From NCBI RefSeq assembly GCF_041146795.1, contig NC_135184.1, positions 5,717,467 to 5,781,466 of the forward strand: a stretch of 64,000 bases of DNA, written 5' to 3'. The translations under genes were made by a program, and so were the position numbers. Positions 20,640-33,061 of the stretch are shown piece by piece. Below the pieces are notes generated by a model. It worked only from the letters and a program-made list of their open reading frames with translations. It was not told the origin of the DNA and did not search any database. Each line of letters opens with the position of its first letter. Position 1 is the stretch's first letter. Source of the stretch: Maylandia zebra. Its lineage: Eukaryota > Chordata > Actinopteri > Cichliformes > Cichlidae.

Positions 20640-22304
20640 CTATTTCACTTTAGTCAACTCAGCTGTGGCTCCATATTTATAGTAAACCATCAGTCCAGCA
20701 TAGAGCGGCTGAGTGAATGTGGTCTGGACTCTGTGGAGGAGAGTCATGGTTTCAGAGACGCTGTAGAAGGACAAAATACCTGCTCTGTGATCCAGGTACA
20801 CTCCTACTCTGGAGGAACGAGGACCTGAGACAGGAGTTTGGATGTTGTTGTACCAAAATGTATAAATGTTGTTGTAACACTCTAATGACCAAGATTTGTC
20901 ATTATGTCCAAATCCACATTCATTACCCAATCCTTCTCTGCTGATATTCTTGTATGCGACTGCTACATCAACTCTCCCTCTCCACTCCACCTCCCAGTAA
21001 CAACGTCCAGTCAGACTCTCTCTACTCAGGACCTGAAACCAGTCAGTGAATCTGTCTGGATGATGGTAATAACACTGTTGTTCATTCATTACTGTTGCTT
21101 TTCTGTTCCCCTCTGATAATAACAGCCATGTGTGTGATGTGTTTGGATCCAGTGTGATTTCACATGAATATTTTAAGAATCCAGCTCTGGTCTTTGGCTC
21201 TGGTGGATCTGACAGTAAAACATCCACTTCAGTGACTGTCAGTGAGATGTTTGTCCATTCCTCTCTCAGAATGTCCTGTAGTTTATCTCTGACCTCTGAC
21301 ACAGCTGCTGTCACATCCTCAAAGTAGCTCAGAGGACGGATATTGATGCTGGATGAGTCTGTAGACTCACTGAGTGCTGACAGTGAGGGGTAGTTGTGTA
21401 GAAACTGGATGTGATCCTCTGTGTGTGAGAGCTGCTTCAGCTCAGCATCTTTCCTCTTCAGCTCAGTGATCTCCTGCTCCAGCTTCTCCTGAAGCTCTTT
21501 GACTCGACTCACTTCAGTTTCCTGCTGGGATCTGATCTGCTGCTTCACATCAGAGCTTCTTTTCTGGATGAGATGGATCAGCTCAGTGAAGATCTTCTCA
21601 CTGTGCTCCACTGTTTGATCAGCAGACTGATTGATGGCCTCCACCTCCTGTTGAAGCAGCTTCACATCTTTCTCTCTGTCCTGGATTCTCTGCTGGATGT
21701 TTTGTCGACTCACCTCCAGCTCTCTCTGCCTCTCAGTCCTTTCTGCTGCAGCTGAGACTGTGTCGTGGCCTTTATGTTCATCCACAGAGCAGAGATAACA
21801 GATACTCTGCTGATCAGTACGGCAGAACATCTTCATCACCTCATCATGACGAGAGCAGATGTTCTCCTGGAGCTTCTTGGAGGGCTCCACCAGCTTGTGT
21901 TTCTTTAACTGAGCTGCTACATAATGAGGCTGAAGGTGTTTCTCACAGTAAGATGTCAAACACACAAAACAGGACTTGAATGCTTTCATTTTTCTTCCAG
22001 TGCAGACATCACAGGCCACATCTTCAGGTCCAGCATAGCAGTGATCAGCAGGAGCAGCTTGGAGTCCAGTCTTCTTCAGCTCCTCCACTAAATCTGCTAA
22101 CATGGTGTTTTTCTCCAGGACAGGCCTCGCTGTGAAAGTCCTCCGGCACTGAGGGCAGCTGTAGATTTTCTTCTTTTCCTCTTCATCCCAGAAGCTTTTA
22201 ATACAGTTCATGCAGTAGCTGTGTCCACAGGGAATAGTCACCGGATCCTTCAGTAGATCCAAACAGACTGAACAGCAGAATTTTGTTTGATCCATTTGAT
22301 TCAT
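20640..22304 (-). CDS. TRIM-2: finTRIM/TRIM16-like RING E3 ubiquitin ligase (554 aa)
   Basis: Intact single exon from ATG at 22302-22304. RING ligands are C11, C14, C26, H28, C31, C34, C50 and C53. B-box 1 is at about 98-127, and B-box 2 ligands are C150, H153, C161, D164, C169, C172, H177 and H180. The coiled coil lies at about 188-300, and PRY/SPRY at about 375-554. Residues 182-364 appear identical in all four copies. Copy-specific residues cluster at 113-133 (HYVAAQL), 390-393 (SHTW), 405-414, 421-423 (DWF), 444-446, 456-464 (REGLGNECG), 475-485 and 536-553 (ending ELTKVK). A RING ligase role with SPRY-defined target choice is inferred from the family. Confidence 0.93.
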   Translation of the reverse strand: MNQMDQTKFCCSVCLDLLKDPVTIPCGHSYCMNCIKSFWDEEEKKKIYSCPQCRRTFTARPVLEKNTMLADLVEELKKTGLQAAPADHCYAGPEDVACDVCTGRKMKAFKSCFVCLTSYCEKHLQPHYVAAQLKKHKLVEPSKKLQENICSRHDEVMKMFCRTDQQSICYLCSVDEHKGHDTVSAAAERTERQRELEVSRQNIQQRIQDREKDVKLLQQEVEAINQSADQTVEHSEKIFTELIHLIQKRSSDVKQQIRSQQETEVSRVKELQEKLEQEITELKRKDAELKQLSHTEDHIQFLHNYPSLSALSESTDSSSINIRPLSYFEDVTAAVSEVRDKLQDILREEWTNISLTVTEVDVLLSDPPEPKTRAGFLKYSCEITLDPNTSHTWLLLSEGNRKATVMNEQQCYYHHPDRFTDWFQVLSRESLTGRCYWEVEWRGRVDVAVAYKNISREGLGNECGFGHNDKSWSLECYNNIYTFWYNNIQTPVSGPRSSRVGVYLDHRAGILSFYSVSETMTLLHRVQTTFTQPLYAGLMVYYKYGATAELTKVK

Positions 22305-22345
22305 GTGCTGTGCCGTTTCACCGTCTCTCAGTGACTGTCAGACAG

Positions 22346-22355
22346 TTTCACTTCC
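22346..22355 (-). promoter_or_regulatory. ETS/IRF composite element upstream of TRIM-2
   Basis: GGAAGTGAAA on the minus strand, 42-51 bp upstream of the ATG, as in the other TRIM copies. Confidence 0.45.
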
Positions 22356-25060
22356 TCTGAACAGAAACAACCTCTGTGCTCTGAAGGGAAACAGATCTCT
22401 GCTCTTGTTCACCTCCTACAGGAAATGAGGCTCACCAGCAACTGCATTTACACCATGTTGTTTAGACCCATCCTGATACAGACACATCTGTGAAGGGAGG
22501 CACTAAAGAAATATTCTTACAGAGCGACCAAGAGCCAATCACATGATGCAGGGTGTGGTATGTTTGGTTACAACATGCAGTAACAAGTCTGACCCAGTTA
22601 AAGTTTAATAGTTTAACTTTACGTGGATGTTTGAAATTGAAGTTTTATAGGACTCTCTGTTTAATTGTTGTTTTGTTTGGAGCGATGGTTCTTTTTATTT
22701 AAATAATTGATGATAATTTGATATATTTGATTATTTATTACTGGTGCAAACAATTCATTTCTTCATGGTGCAAATATATAGTAGACTCAGGAGTTTAACT
22801 CAGTTTTCTTGGCTTTTGTTTATCGTTTCATTTAAAATCTTAATGGGTAAAGATCATCATAATTACATATGAAATTATATGTACAAATTATATGTTCCAT
22901 TACACTATTAACAGCACAGATTATACAGCAAACATCAGATTCATGGATGGAGCCAGAGGCTAAATGACTGTTCAGTCCTCTTTAGGAAACGATCTTCATA
23001 TGACGACAAACACGACAACAATCAGCTGTCAAACTGTACAAGAAGTTCACAGTAATGTAAAAGAAGTTATATCACTTTATTTTTAAACGTACGCACTCAG
23101 GGTCAGGACTGAAGACACTGATCGAGAAAATACTCTAAATATAAATATTCACCTAAACATTCAAAATTATTCAATTGCATGAAAAGAAATATGAACTCTC
23201 TACAATACTGGCTTCTGATTGGTTGAAAAAGCAGGCGCTGAACTTCAGAAGAGCTAAATCTGCAAAACTGTGTAAAACCAGAGTGGATGCTGCCCTCTGA
23301 CCTTTCAGAAGTACGATCTTTTTATGAAGACACAGAGGCAGAGTTATTATTCATCACTTTAAAGATGATATTCGTTATCTGTTCTTCACTCGTTGTCTAG
23401 TAAAGTCCAGAGAATGAGACACATGATTTCAAAACATACAGCTGCATGTTAGAGATCACAGAGTTCTTCAGTCTTATGAGAACTCATGGAGACTAAATGT
23501 CAGACACATCAACAGTAAATGTCGTTCCTCCCCCCGTGAGTTTGTGTCCTCCACACTTGTTTACACAAACATCTGAGGTTTGAACAGTGTGCAAAACCAC
23601 ATGTTACAAAGCTGCTGAGCTACTGAATACTGGAATATTTCATTCAATATCACCATCTGACCAAAGGACAAACACAGAGAGGATTAGAGCGCCAAACTTT
23701 GTTTCAAACTGTTTCAGATTTTAGAGGCAAAAAGCAGAATTTCTACCTGGACAAAGAAATCAAAGCAGGAGAAAAACAAGCTTTTTACATTTATTCAAAG
23801 GCATTATGTGAATGTACTCTGAGCCACAGCCTCCTAAAGTAAAGACATTTTATCATCTAAACCAGACAGAGTCATGTTTTCAGCAGTGTCTGTATCCTCC
23901 ATATAGACCATGCCATGGTCCACCTAGGGTGTCCAGGTGTCTGACTTTATGTGGGACTACACAGCGCTCAGTCCTTGTTTGCCTGTGCCACACACACATT
24001 GAGCCAATGTCTAGTTTTTTTATTGACTCTAGTTTCTGTCGATCGGTAGGCCCACAAAAAAACCCTGTACAGGAAGTAGATTTCATCTCTCTGATAAAAG
24101 GAGTTCTAATCCCTGATCCTATGAGTCTGAGCCAGTAGATGATATTGATATGATCATATTTATGCCTTTGTTGTTTCACAAAGGGTTAAAAACATTCACA
24201 GGTTGGACTGTGGTTCTCCTTTTAGCGTCTCTGCTGGAATTTTAACTGTGAACCTCTTAGATCCAAACTTCTGAACTGCTCATCTCACAGAGGACAAAAG
24301 GGAAGAACTCCGAATCTCTTCTTCACCTCACTTTTATACCTGCTCACCCTTTCTCCCCCCTTCCCTCACTGGACGTCACATCTTCACACTTGGGCCAATC
24401 AGGTTGTTGACATTTGATCATCTGATGTGCACCCACACCTCATCTCTCTCTCTCTCTCTGACTCACAAGATTTAACACAAAGTTTAAACTTTAAAATCAC
24501 TTCATTACATTTTCTTTGTTATTCTTAACACAGAAAATTCACATTCAAAAACTTAACACAGAATAAAACAGAGTAGCCAGTAGTGGGACATGGTTCCAGC
24601 AACTCTGATGGTGACGGCCCGTTTGAAGCTGAAGCTCCGGCACGTGTGTCAAAAAATCAACACACTGCTTCAGAAACGCTGTGCTGAGGCTTGGTTTGAC
24701 TGAACAGAGTCACGTGATCAATGACGTCTGAAGCTTCATTCAGCACGTCACTGCTTCAGTACCTGATTCAAAGATTTATTGAAATCATTGGTGGGATTTG
24801 TGCCGTGTTTTGGTGGTTTTGTGTGAGCGAATCAGTGTGTGACATAATTATAGACATGGAGCCAGGAAGAGAGGACGCTCTGCCTGTTCCTGAATAAAAA
24901 CCAGTTCATCAGCATTTCTGCTCCCAGGTCTAAAATGTACATAAGAAATATGATGTACACATAATTATAATGATATAACTTATAGTATATTATATATAAA
25001 CGTACCAGTCTGCTGGTTAATTACATGATCAGGTGGAAGCAGTGACCTCACAACCTCCTA
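22356..25060. other. TRIM-2 5' flank
   Basis: No supported gene. It matches the TRIM-3 flank (33062-37735, apart from a transposon there) over its whole length. A short (CT)n tract lies at about 24445-24461. Confidence 0.7.
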
Positions 25061-25064
25061 TAAG

Positions 25065-26975
25065 CTTTAAGTTAAGGTTACTTTATTTATACCCACAGGT
25101 AAATTTGCTTTACAGAACAATGATAGCATTTGGCCTCCCTTCACAAACACACACACCTAATGAAACCTGACAAAACACATATTTAGTAATTAAACAAAGT
25201 GAATCAAATCAAAAACAATTCTTATTGAGTTCAGTGACAGCAGCAGGGACAAAGCTGTTTTTATAATGCTTTGTCCTGCATCTTGGAACTAGAAACCTCC
25301 GTCCTGAAGAAAGAAGCTAAATCCACCCCGTAGAGGATGGGAACCATTTTTAAGGATTGATTAAGCCATCTGTGGTACCTGTTTAGAGTACAGGGAGTCT
25401 AAACAGGCCTGTGACTCATCTATCAGACGACTGGACCATCTCACTCACTAATTCAGTCAATTTTTCTCTGTGACAGAGGTCTGACTGAACCATGGCACCA
25501 AACAAAAAGATAAAACAGACTCAATAAAAGAACAAGAAAACAAAGTTAAAATCTTTCGCTCAATGTGGAAATGAGCAAGTTTCCTGAGGCAGTAAAGGCA
25601 CTGGTGACCCTTTTTACAGACCGATTTGCAATAAAAGTTCAGTTTTTCATTGATTATGGTCCCAAGATATTTATATGATTGCACTTGCTCTATTTTCTGA
25701 CCTTTAATTAAAGTGACTCTGTGCCCATTTAGTTGTTTCCTAAAATCAATAACCATATCTTTTGTTTTAGATATGTTCAATTGGAGATAAGACTCCTCCC
25801 ACCACTGAACAAACTAATCAATGATTGGACCGTGGTGAGTTTCACCCTCTTTCAGTAAGCTGACAATAACAAAGTCATCTGTAAATTTAATGATGGCCCT
25901 GTTTTCATATCTGCTCTGACACATGTTTGTAAAGAGAATGAATAATAAGGGCGATAAGAGACCCTGGAGGAGAAGCTGTGGAGGAGAACACTGGGTCAGA
26001 CAGAACCCCATTTATTCTCACTCTTTGTGACCTGTCAGTTAAAAGATCTAAAATCCAGCAAACCAGGTTTTTCCTGATTTCAAACTCTTCTAAAAGTCTT
26101 TTCATTAAAATATGGGGCTGTATTGTATTAAAATCAGAAGATAAATCAATGAAAAGAAGTCTTGCAAAAGTCCCTTTACTCTCTACATGTTTAAGAATCA
26201 GATTTAGTCCAAAGCGCGTCCTGCACTCCTCTGTTGGGCCTGTACGCAAACTGCATTGGATCCAGCTGATATTCAATCTCTTCCATAATCACATTTCTGA
26301 GGATTTTTTCAAAGACTTTCATGACAACTCAGGTGAGGCAACAGGCCTGAAGTCATTCAGGACGTTTGGACGACTAGATTTAGGGACATGAACGACGACA
26401 GCTTCCTTCCAAAGCGAGGGCACATTTTGTATTTGAAAGGATTTATTGAAAATAAGCTGAAATTTAGGACTGAGCTCTTTAGCACAAGATTTAATTAGGC
26501 GGCACTAATGTTATCAGGGCCCTGGCTCTTGTTCACATTAACTGTATGAAAGGCCTTTTGGACATCGCTGAGTTCAGTGATGAAGTGTTGAGTATCTTTC
26601 AGTTTCTGTTTCAGTTCAGAAGAACTAAAACGAGCATCAAGCATATTCAAATCTCTGTCTGGCTTAAAACCGTCTACAATGATCTGACTGCTGCTCTGGG
26701 GATTTTGAAACCCTGATATGGTTTTCATACAAGTCCAGGCAGACCCAAAATTTTTTGCAGCAAATTTTCTTTCAAGAAGGTTTTTGTAGATCTGTTTTGC
26801 TTTCAAGAGCTGGATTTTCAAGTCTTTGGTGACTGCCTGAAAGTCAGTAACAGCCCCCTCTTTTAAAGCCTGTCTCTTTTTCCTTGAACAGGATTTGATG
26901 CATTTGGTGACCCATGGCTTATTGTTAGGGTACACTTTAGCACGCTTAAGGGGTATAATCATGTCTTTACAAAAA
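25065..26975 (-). pseudogene. Decayed CR1/L2-type LINE reverse transcriptase
   Basis: Minus-strand fragments in order: a linker region at 26495-26962 (NNKPWVTKCIK, KSQGPDNIS), RT core at 25905-26276 (LLFIDLSSDFNTIQP), the catalytic box as FTDDFVIVSLL near 25814-26011, and a C-terminal part at 25457-25780 (DMVIDFRKQ, YKYLGTIINEKL). Frame changes and stops separate them, and the catalytic FADD has become FTDD. The 3' end is near 25065 (ACTTTATTTATACCC on plus). The endonuclease is missing. The element is absent from the matching position in the TRIM-3 unit. Confidence 0.85.
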
Positions 26976-27476
26976 CTGCATATGAGCTAACATCCACCAA
27001 AGCATCAAGACTGAATAAAAACTTCCCAATCTGTAAATTTAAAACATTCCTGCAAGGTAAGCACAGATTCTTCTGACCACATGATTGATTGATGATAACA
27101 TAATTTTTTCACCCCCCAAAAATTCATGTTCAAAGCAACATATCAGCCCGATATCACACAGAACTGTCACATGACATCAAACACGAGCTGTCAGCTCTGC
27201 AGAGTGGGCAATCATAATGAAGCAGTTCATTATAAGCTGCAGACTCAAGCTGCTCTTCATATATTTGTCCACCAGATGTCACCAAAGAGGACTGTGATGA
27301 AAGCTTCGAGTAATGAACCGTTTTTCATTACAAGCTCGGCCAACTGACTACAATCTACAATAAACTAATATGGCTTTTCAATCCTCTCTTCAATCACTTG
27401 GTACCACCAGGAACCTTTAAATGGGCACTCAAGCTGCCTGGAGACTGTTTTGTCGTGCACATCAGAGAAACCACAG
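26976..27476. other. Spacer shared with the TRIM-3 unit
   Basis: No gene. From about 27127 it aligns with 37934-38150. It includes an AAGCTTCGAGTAATGAACCG run typical of the end of a fish hAT-like repeat. Confidence 0.5.
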
Positions 27477-27481
27477 GTAAG

Positions 27482-28122
27482 TGTCACAGGCTGGGTCTCT
27501 GACCCAGCGCTCTGAGTTCATGTTTGTATTTGTCTCATTTTGTTATGTGATTAGTTTTGTGTCATTTCCTATCTGTCTTTAGTTTGGGCAGTTATTGTTT
27601 ATTGTTCCTCTGGTTTTCTATGTTTTGGGTTCTTGTATTATTCATCACGCATTAGGTTTGTTAAGTTTGTGTTCTCATGTTTTAGTTTTAGTATTTCCTG
27701 TTTTATTCTGACAATGTCATGTGTTCTTTGTTCATTGTATTTAGCTTTCCTCTCCTGGTCCTGTCATTAGGTTTATGTCTGTCAGCTGTTTTTCCCCCAT
27801 GTGTCGCCACTTCCCCTGATCACCTCATGTCTGTATTTAAGCCTTTTGTTTTCTTCATGCCATTGTTGGTTCGTCTGTTTATCTCACCAGAGTTACAGTT
27901 ATAGCCTGTTATTTTTCCACCTCAGTCATAGTTATAGTTTTTTGGTCTTAGTACCTTTAGTGTTTTTGTTTCTTAGTGTTTTGCCTGTTTGCTTTGGTCT
28001 CTTGGTTCATTCCCTGCCGTCATCGCAATAAAGGTTCACTTTTCTGTTAATCATTACAATTCCTCGTCATCATCTGCTTTTGGGTCCTGTTTCCACATAC
28101 ATCGGCGCACCCCGCCGTGACA
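27482..28122 (+). mobile_element. Solo LTR, Gypsy-type (641 bp)
   Basis: TG...CA termini (TGTCACAGG ... CCGTGACA) with an exact 5-bp duplication GTAAG on both sides (27477-27481 and 28123-28127). The empty site CACAGGTAAGACAATC survives at about 38304-38319 in the sister flank. It has a TATA-like GTATTTAAGCC near 27832 and AATAAA near 28026, giving plus orientation. No internal genes, so it formed by LTR-LTR recombination. Confidence 0.92.
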
Positions 28123-28200
28123 GTAAGACAATCTTATCCAAAAGGTCAGTGTAACAGTATTGTTTTCCACCAGCTTAACCAAACTTCCCACACTAACTGG

Positions 28201-30027
28201 AATTTCTTTTCCCAGGCAAACATTAAACAGCAGCAGCTGGAAAACTGGAAAACCTAAAGCCAAATAATCAATAAAACATAACAAACTTTTGTATGAGTGA
28301 GTATTGATAAACTGAGCATAATTAAACCTCAGTGAAACCACATATAAGTTCTGGTAACTGGCACATATTTATGTTTAATATGTTGTTTTATATTTTGATC
28401 AGTTTCAGGTGTTTGTGCGACTGTGTTAACCATCAGTAAAACCACATATAAATCACACTTCTGTGTTTAACAATTACAACACTTGATGCTGTTTTTCTGA
28501 TTCAGGATTATGTGTGTAATGAGTTGGCCACACAGTTCTTATCTTTCTGCTTCAGACACACACAAAACTGCCGAGGTTGAAGCTTCAGTCTCTTTCTACC
28601 CCAGGTCTCACCACATTTCCAAAATGTAAACTCTGAGTCTCATAAGAAATGTGGTTCAAAAAGATGTGCTGATCTATGAATGCATCCTTACTGAAAGCTA
28701 AAGATGTCCAGCAGACAAAAACAGCAGCTGAATGAACAGTTATCATGAGCGAGTGTACAAACACTATCACAGGAAATAACAGAAATAAACTGTAGTTTCC
28801 ATTTATACCTGTAGTATTTTTTCAGCTCCATGTCATCTTCCAATATGTCAAAATATGATTTCATTGTATCTTAAACAAATACAAACTTCTTTCTTCCCCC
28901 CAGAGAGCCAACAGTTTACTATCAGAACTGAGGCTGATCATTAACAGGGAGCAGCAGGTAACAAGGTCATCAGCAGTGGAGGAAAGTATGGAAGTAATAC
29001 TCAGCTTCATATTTGAAGATACTCGAGTATCTTAGCTGCAGGTCTGGAACAATGGTTTTATTTCCTTTCCCATTAAACATCTCACACAGCCCCTCATCTG
29101 TGACCCTTAGCAAACCCACTGGATATCTACCTGAACATAAAGGAGATCAGATCAGTTCCATCTAGACCAGCTGTAACAGGAAAATGCTGCTTACACTTTG
29201 AAGCATCACTTTCAGTTTGTCATATAAGACAATATATCAGATTGAGGCATTATTTTCCTGCAGTGAGTAAATCTACTTTGTACTTTACTCTTTTCTTTTA
29301 GGTAAAGGCTCTAAACAGTACTTGTACACTGTGGAAATCCCATAAGAACGTCTCCTGAACTCTGAAAAATAACAAAACAAAGACTAAAAGGAGGTCATGG
29401 GTGCTGATGATGATGCTGATGATGATGAGGAGTAGCATGCATTTAAAAAGTGACTGATGTCCTAGAATACAACAGAACAGTGTCTCTACAAACTTATGAA
29501 AACATGACAGTCTTGCATTAGTTTGTATTCTTATGATTTCAAAAAACGAGGGAAAAATCTCCTTGAAATGCACAATTCCTTTTTGTTATTTCTTAGTGTG
29601 TGACGTATTTTATTGGCTTTATGATTGGTGCAAACAGTTTCCTGATTCATAATGGAAATAGATTTTAGACACAGGAGGAACACGCAGTGATCAGCAGGAG
29701 CAGCTTGGAGTCCAGTCTTCTTCACACTGAGGAGGAACATATATGCAGGAACAGTTGTCATAACTGTTACAACCACCAGATGGCGAAAGAGTCCCACTGC
29801 AACTTTAAGCCATGAAGGATGTGTCTTGATGTTTGTTTGTGATAAATCTGCTTTATGTGAGTCTTTTTCAGAAAGTAACAGTAATATGTCTGATTATATG
29901 TCTTTAATCAGTAAAGTCTCGCTTTGCTAGAAATCAATAAATAAATAAATAATTGTAAACATGCAGCTGTATGTTAGAAGTCAAAGGGTCCTTAAGTCTT
30001 CTGTAAATTGACGGGGATCAAATGAAG
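28201..30027. repeat. Spacer module A, copy 2
   Basis: Matches 4871-6698 closely and passes without interruption into the TRIM-3 module at 30028, showing the site before LINE insertion. It contains the TRIM linker relic at about 29686-29726 and a shorter GAT run near 29402-29432. No gene. Confidence 0.85.
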
Positions 30028-30914
30028 GACACAAGTATCTGTTCGTACTCTAATAAATGCTGCTTTAATATCCAACAGACTATTTTCCTTCCTCATCAGC
30101 AGTAAACAGCTCGACTGCGTCTGTGCATTTGTGTCCTCCATACTTGTTTCCACAGACATCTCAGGCTTGATGCCACGATGCAGTGCAGAAACCTGACAAC
30201 CCTCTGACTCATGTTCAAATGTTCAAGGACATTTCTCAGGATCATGTATGACCCCTTTTTGACATTTGGACTTTCATTGATAATATTTGTGTTTCTGAGT
30301 CATTTTTGTGGAGACTTCTGTCCAACGTAGTGTCCAAATGAAGCCTGAAGCTTTTCTTCACCCTCTTGTCAGATGGTCAGCAACAAAACTCTGTTCCAAC
30401 CAATGTCTGATAAGAGATGAGACACAGCAGCTGAGCAAATGATCATTTCATGCTGAAGACATCCTCAGACAGAATTAAATACATACATAAACACAGCCTG
30501 GTGCCAATAACACAGCTAATGACACTGCTGTATCACTGGCTTTACTGATTAAAGACCATATCTGAAGGAAATCTTTGAACACAACAGAAAGTGACCTTTT
30601 AAACCTGCCACACTGATGCTGCATTCAAGGACCATTAAAAACATTTTAAAGGACTTAAGAACATGAAGAAAATGTGACTTGTTTCTCTGTAATGAAGCTG
30701 TTTTAGTGAAGAAAGTTGAAAGGTCACAGAGCGACTGCTGAATCTTCTGCTCTAAACATGAACTCTGAACTTTGTGATGCTTCAGGAGGAAAACTGCTTC
30801 AGTTATTCTCTCAGATTAGTTTCATATTTTCTGCATCAGATTTGAGTGAGATCCTGGAATGAAGACAGAAGAAAAGACTTTGTTCAAAGTTTGATTTATA
30901 GTCAAACCTTCCAG

Positions 30915-30920
30915 TTTATT
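30915..30920 (-). terminator. Poly(A) signal AATAAA, TRIM-3
   Basis: Conserved hexamer about 430 bases past the TRIM-3 stop codon. Confidence 0.55.
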
Positions 30921-31348
30921 CACACAATAAAACATCAACACAATATATGAATTCATTCATTAAAATCACAGTTTTTCCTCATTTGTTTGATGATTTTGAC
31001 AAAAACCAAACACAAACACACACACATGGTCTGCCATACTCATAAAGAGAAATGTCGACATTTTTCAAGACAAATATTCCAGAAACATTTAGAGGATAGA
31101 GAAGTTTACATTTTCATGTGGAGAAATATTTTAGTAAATCAAAATGATGATGAGCAGTGATAGCCTCCATAAACAGTCACAGGAAAGATCTCCTTTAAAA
31201 ACTGAGAAACATCAAGAGAACAACTAGAAGATGTGGAGGTACCACCCATAATGTTTGACTGACAGCTGATCTCTGTGCAGAAATGATGGAGAGAAAATAA
31301 AATGAAACTAAAATACAGATTTAAACCCACAATATGAAAGACTTCAGT

Positions 31349-33010
31349 CTATTTGAGCTTAATCAACTCAGCAGTGGCTCCATAATTATAAGGCAACAGT
31401 CCAGCATAGAGCGGCTGAGTGAATGTGGTCTGGACTCTGTGGAGGAGAGTCATGGTTTCAGAGACGCTGTAGAAGGACAAAATACCTGCTCTGTGATCCA
31501 GGTACACTCCTACTCTGGAGGAACGAGGACCTGAGACACGAGTTTGGATGTTGTTGTGCCAAAATGTATAAATGTTGTTGTAAAAATTTAATGACCAAGA
31601 TTTGTCATTATGTCCAAATACACATTCACTCCCTGCTCTGCTGATATTCTTGTAAGCGACTGCCACACGAACTCCTTCCCCTCTCCACTCCACCTCCCAG
31701 TAACAACGTCCAGTCAGACTCTCTCTACTCAGGACCTGCCACCATCTAGTGAATCTGTCTGGATGATCAGAATAAGACTGTTGTTGTTTCACTGCTGTTG
31801 CTTTTCTGTTCCCCTCTGATAATAACAGCTGTGTGTTTGCTGTGTTTGGATCCAGTGTGATTTCACATGAATATTTTAAGAATCCAGCTCTGGTCTTTGG
31901 CTCTGCTTGTGGATCTGACAGTAAAACATCCACTTCAGTGACTGTCAGTGAGATGTTTGTCCATTCCTCTCTCAGAATGTCCTGTAGTTTATCTCTAACC
32001 TCTGACACAGCTGCTGTCACATCCTCAAAGTAGCTCAGAGGACGGATATTGATGCTGGATGAGTCTGTAGACTCACTGAGTGCTGACAGTGAGGGGTAGT
32101 TGTGTAGAAACTGGATGTGATCCTCTGTGTGTGAGAGCTGCTTCAGCTCAGCATCTTTCCTCTTCAGCTCAGTGATCTCCTGCTCCAGCTTCTCCTGAAG
32201 CTCTTTGACTCGACTCACTTCAGTTTCCTGCTGGGATCTGATCTGCTGCTTCACATCAGAGCTTCTTTTCTGGATGAGATGGATCAGCTCAGTGAAGATC
32301 TTCTCACTGTGCTCCACTGTTTGATCAGCAGACTGATTGATGGCCTCCACCTCCTGTTGAAGCAGCTTCACATCTTTCTCTCTGTCCTGGATTCTCTGCT
32401 GGATGTTTTGTCGACTCACCTCCAGCTCTCTCTGCCTCTCAGTCCTTTCTGCTGCAGCTGAGACTGTGTCGTGGCCTTTATGTTCATCCACAGAGCAGAG
32501 ATAACAGATACTCTGCTGATCAGTACGGCAGAACATCTTCATCACCTCATCATGACGAGAGCAGATGTTCTCCTGGAGCTTCTTGGAGGGCTCCACCAGC
32601 TTGTGTTTCTTGAATGTAGGTGAATCATAATGAGGCTGAAGGTGTTTCTCACAGTAAGATGCCAGACAGACTAAACAGGACTTGAAGGCTTTCATTTTTC
32701 TTCCAGTGCAGAAATCACAGGCCACATCTTCAGGTCCAGCATAGCAGTGATCAGCAGGAGCAACTTGGAGTCCAGTCTTCTTCAGCTCCTCCACTAAATC
32801 TGCTAACATGGTGTTTTTCTCCAGGACAGGCCTCGCTGTGAAAGTCCTCCGGCACTGAGGGCAGCTGTAGATTTTCTTCTTTTCCTCTTCATCCCAGAAG
32901 CTTTTAATACAGTTCATGCAGTAGCTGTGTCCACAGGGAATAGTCACCGGATCCTTCAGTAGATCCAAACAGACTGAACAGCAGAATTTTGTTTGATCCA
33001 TTTGATTCAT
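31349..33010 (-). CDS. TRIM-3: finTRIM/TRIM16-like RING E3 ubiquitin ligase (553 aa)
   Basis: Intact single exon from ATG at 33008-33010, with the same order of RING, two B-boxes, coiled coil and PRY/SPRY and all zinc ligands kept. The B-box1-B-box2 linker reads HYDSPTFKKHKL, shared only with TRIM-4. B-box 1 has CDFC where the others have CDVC. SPRY-specific patches are ANTQ, AVKQQQ, RWWQV, an extra residue in GEGVR, RAGSECVFGH, LNFYNNIYTFWH, QTRVSG and the short C-terminal LLPYNYGATAEL. Both other complete units in this neighbourhood and the Pim gene lie on the same strand. Ubiquitin ligase activity is inferred from the intact RING; the target is unknown. Confidence 0.93.
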   Translation of the reverse strand: MNQMDQTKFCCSVCLDLLKDPVTIPCGHSYCMNCIKSFWDEEEKKKIYSCPQCRRTFTARPVLEKNTMLADLVEELKKTGLQVAPADHCYAGPEDVACDFCTGRKMKAFKSCLVCLASYCEKHLQPHYDSPTFKKHKLVEPSKKLQENICSRHDEVMKMFCRTDQQSICYLCSVDEHKGHDTVSAAAERTERQRELEVSRQNIQQRIQDREKDVKLLQQEVEAINQSADQTVEHSEKIFTELIHLIQKRSSDVKQQIRSQQETEVSRVKELQEKLEQEITELKRKDAELKQLSHTEDHIQFLHNYPSLSALSESTDSSSINIRPLSYFEDVTAAVSEVRDKLQDILREEWTNISLTVTEVDVLLSDPQAEPKTRAGFLKYSCEITLDPNTANTQLLLSEGNRKATAVKQQQSYSDHPDRFTRWWQVLSRESLTGRCYWEVEWRGEGVRVAVAYKNISRAGSECVFGHNDKSWSLNFYNNIYTFWHNNIQTRVSGPRSSRVGVYLDHRAGILSFYSVSETMTLLHRVQTTFTQPLYAGLLPYNYGATAELIKLK

Positions 33011-33051
33011 GTGCTGTGCCGTTTCACCGTCTCTCAGTGACTGTCAGACAG

Positions 33052-33061
33052 TTTCACTTCC
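33052..33061 (-). promoter_or_regulatory. ETS/IRF composite element upstream of TRIM-3
   Basis: GGAAGTGAAA on the minus strand, 42-51 bp upstream of the ATG. Confidence 0.45.

Noticed and set aside
23812-24179. Conserved 108-codon and 99-codon frames shared with 34516-34883
   Set aside because: The conservation is that of a recent duplication, with no coding-specific pattern and no splice or poly(A) context.
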